DNA from: Parachlamydia sp.
GTDB lineage: Bacteria; Chlamydiota; Chlamydiia; Chlamydiales; Parachlamydiaceae
DNA length: 5,637 bases
NCBI GenBank assembly: GCA_021298935.1
Contig: JAJTHR010000074.1
Span: 1 to 5,637, forward strand
Direction of reading: 5' to 3'
Below, in pieces: positions 5,436 to 5,637 of this stretch (position 1 is its first letter; each line of letters begins with the position of its first letter). The position numbers were made by a program, and so were the translations under genes. The notes beneath the pieces were generated by a model. It saw only the letters and a program-made list of their open reading frames with translations. It was not told the origin of the DNA and ran no database searches.

Positions 5436-5637
5436 CTATTTTCCAGGCAAACCTAAGCGCTCAAGGAACAGACGGTCTCTGGCCACCGATTCGGTCGACC
5501 ATCGATAGTTGCTCATGGCGGTCTGAACTGTTGTCGTCTCAATGCAGTCAAACCAGTCCAGGATTTGGACTAGGGAGCGCTGTTCAAGCCACTTATCAAG
5601 TTTTCTTTCAAGTTTGACGAGAGCTCCAGGCTTGCCT
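5436..5637 (-). CDS. C-terminal 66 residues of an unidentified protein, possibly a transposase
   Basis: A minus-strand frame enters from the right edge and ends with TAG at 5436-5438. It encodes 66 residues including KLERKLDKWLEQRSL, VQILDWFDCIETTTV, YRWSTESVARDRLFLERLGL and a final PGK. It is charged, helical and soluble, with no membrane segment. Its base composition is slightly GC-richer than that of the left part of the window. The strongly basic and acidic helical tail and abrupt end close to a damaged gene suggest an insertion-sequence transposase, but I cannot identify a family from this fragment, and a non-mobile protein is possible. Coding status is well supported by codon structure; function is not. 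Confidence 0.5.
   Translation of the reverse strand, partial: GKPGALVKLERKLDKWLEQRSLVQILDWFDCIETTTVQTAMSNYRWSTESVARDRLFLERLGLPGK

Noticed and set aside
1..5637. CRISPR array, tRNA, rRNA, riboswitch or toxin-antitoxin pair
   Set aside because: No regularly spaced direct repeats, no cloverleaf-like sequence and no rRNA segments were seen. No thiamine-responsive leader precedes thiL in the short spacer, and no pair of small genes fits a toxin-antitoxin layout.

Overview
The window reads as a bacterial chromosome segment of moderately low GC in which almost every gene lies on the minus strand. Protein style, minimal intergenic spacing, weak Shine-Dalgarno sequences and several decaying genes fit an obligate intracellular or host-associated bacterium. 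An environmental chlamydia (Parachlamydiaceae-like) is my best guess, but nothing here is strictly diagnostic.

Layout from left to right. Positions 1-366 are AT-rich and hold no convincing gene; they carry a roughly 108-base imperfect inverted repeat (MITE-like) and a second, perfect 13-bp inverted repeat. Positions 367-856 hold a small unknown exported protein whose signal peptide is separated from its body by a one-base slip in an A/T homopolymer. Positions 886-1761 hold a methyltransferase-like protein with a degenerate cofactor loop. Positions 1811-4137 form a compact minus-strand operon: a small multi-pass membrane protein, two tandem MarC-family membrane proteins and truA (tRNA pseudouridine synthase). 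Genes in it are separated by 0-13 bases. A candidate promoter with an overlapping inverted repeat precedes it at 4178-4213. A 52-residue membrane protein with a strong ribosome binding site sits at 4232-4390. Positions 4449-5374 hold thiL (thiamine-monophosphate kinase). Its true N-terminus is recognisable in a different frame from the rest, and about 30 residues including the GDD metal/ATP-binding motif are missing at the junction. The right edge (5436-5637) is the C-terminal end of an unrecognised protein, possibly a transposase, ending about 60 bases upstream of thiL.

Functionally, the operon joins membrane proteins of unknown transport role to a tRNA-modification enzyme, a linkage that need not be functional. 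The broken thiL, the slipped signal peptide and the repeats point to ongoing gene decay, unless the two frame breaks are assembly errors. I did not find a convincing new multi-gene system. The most checkable points are the thiL internal deletion, the homopolymer frameshift and the long hairpin at the left edge.
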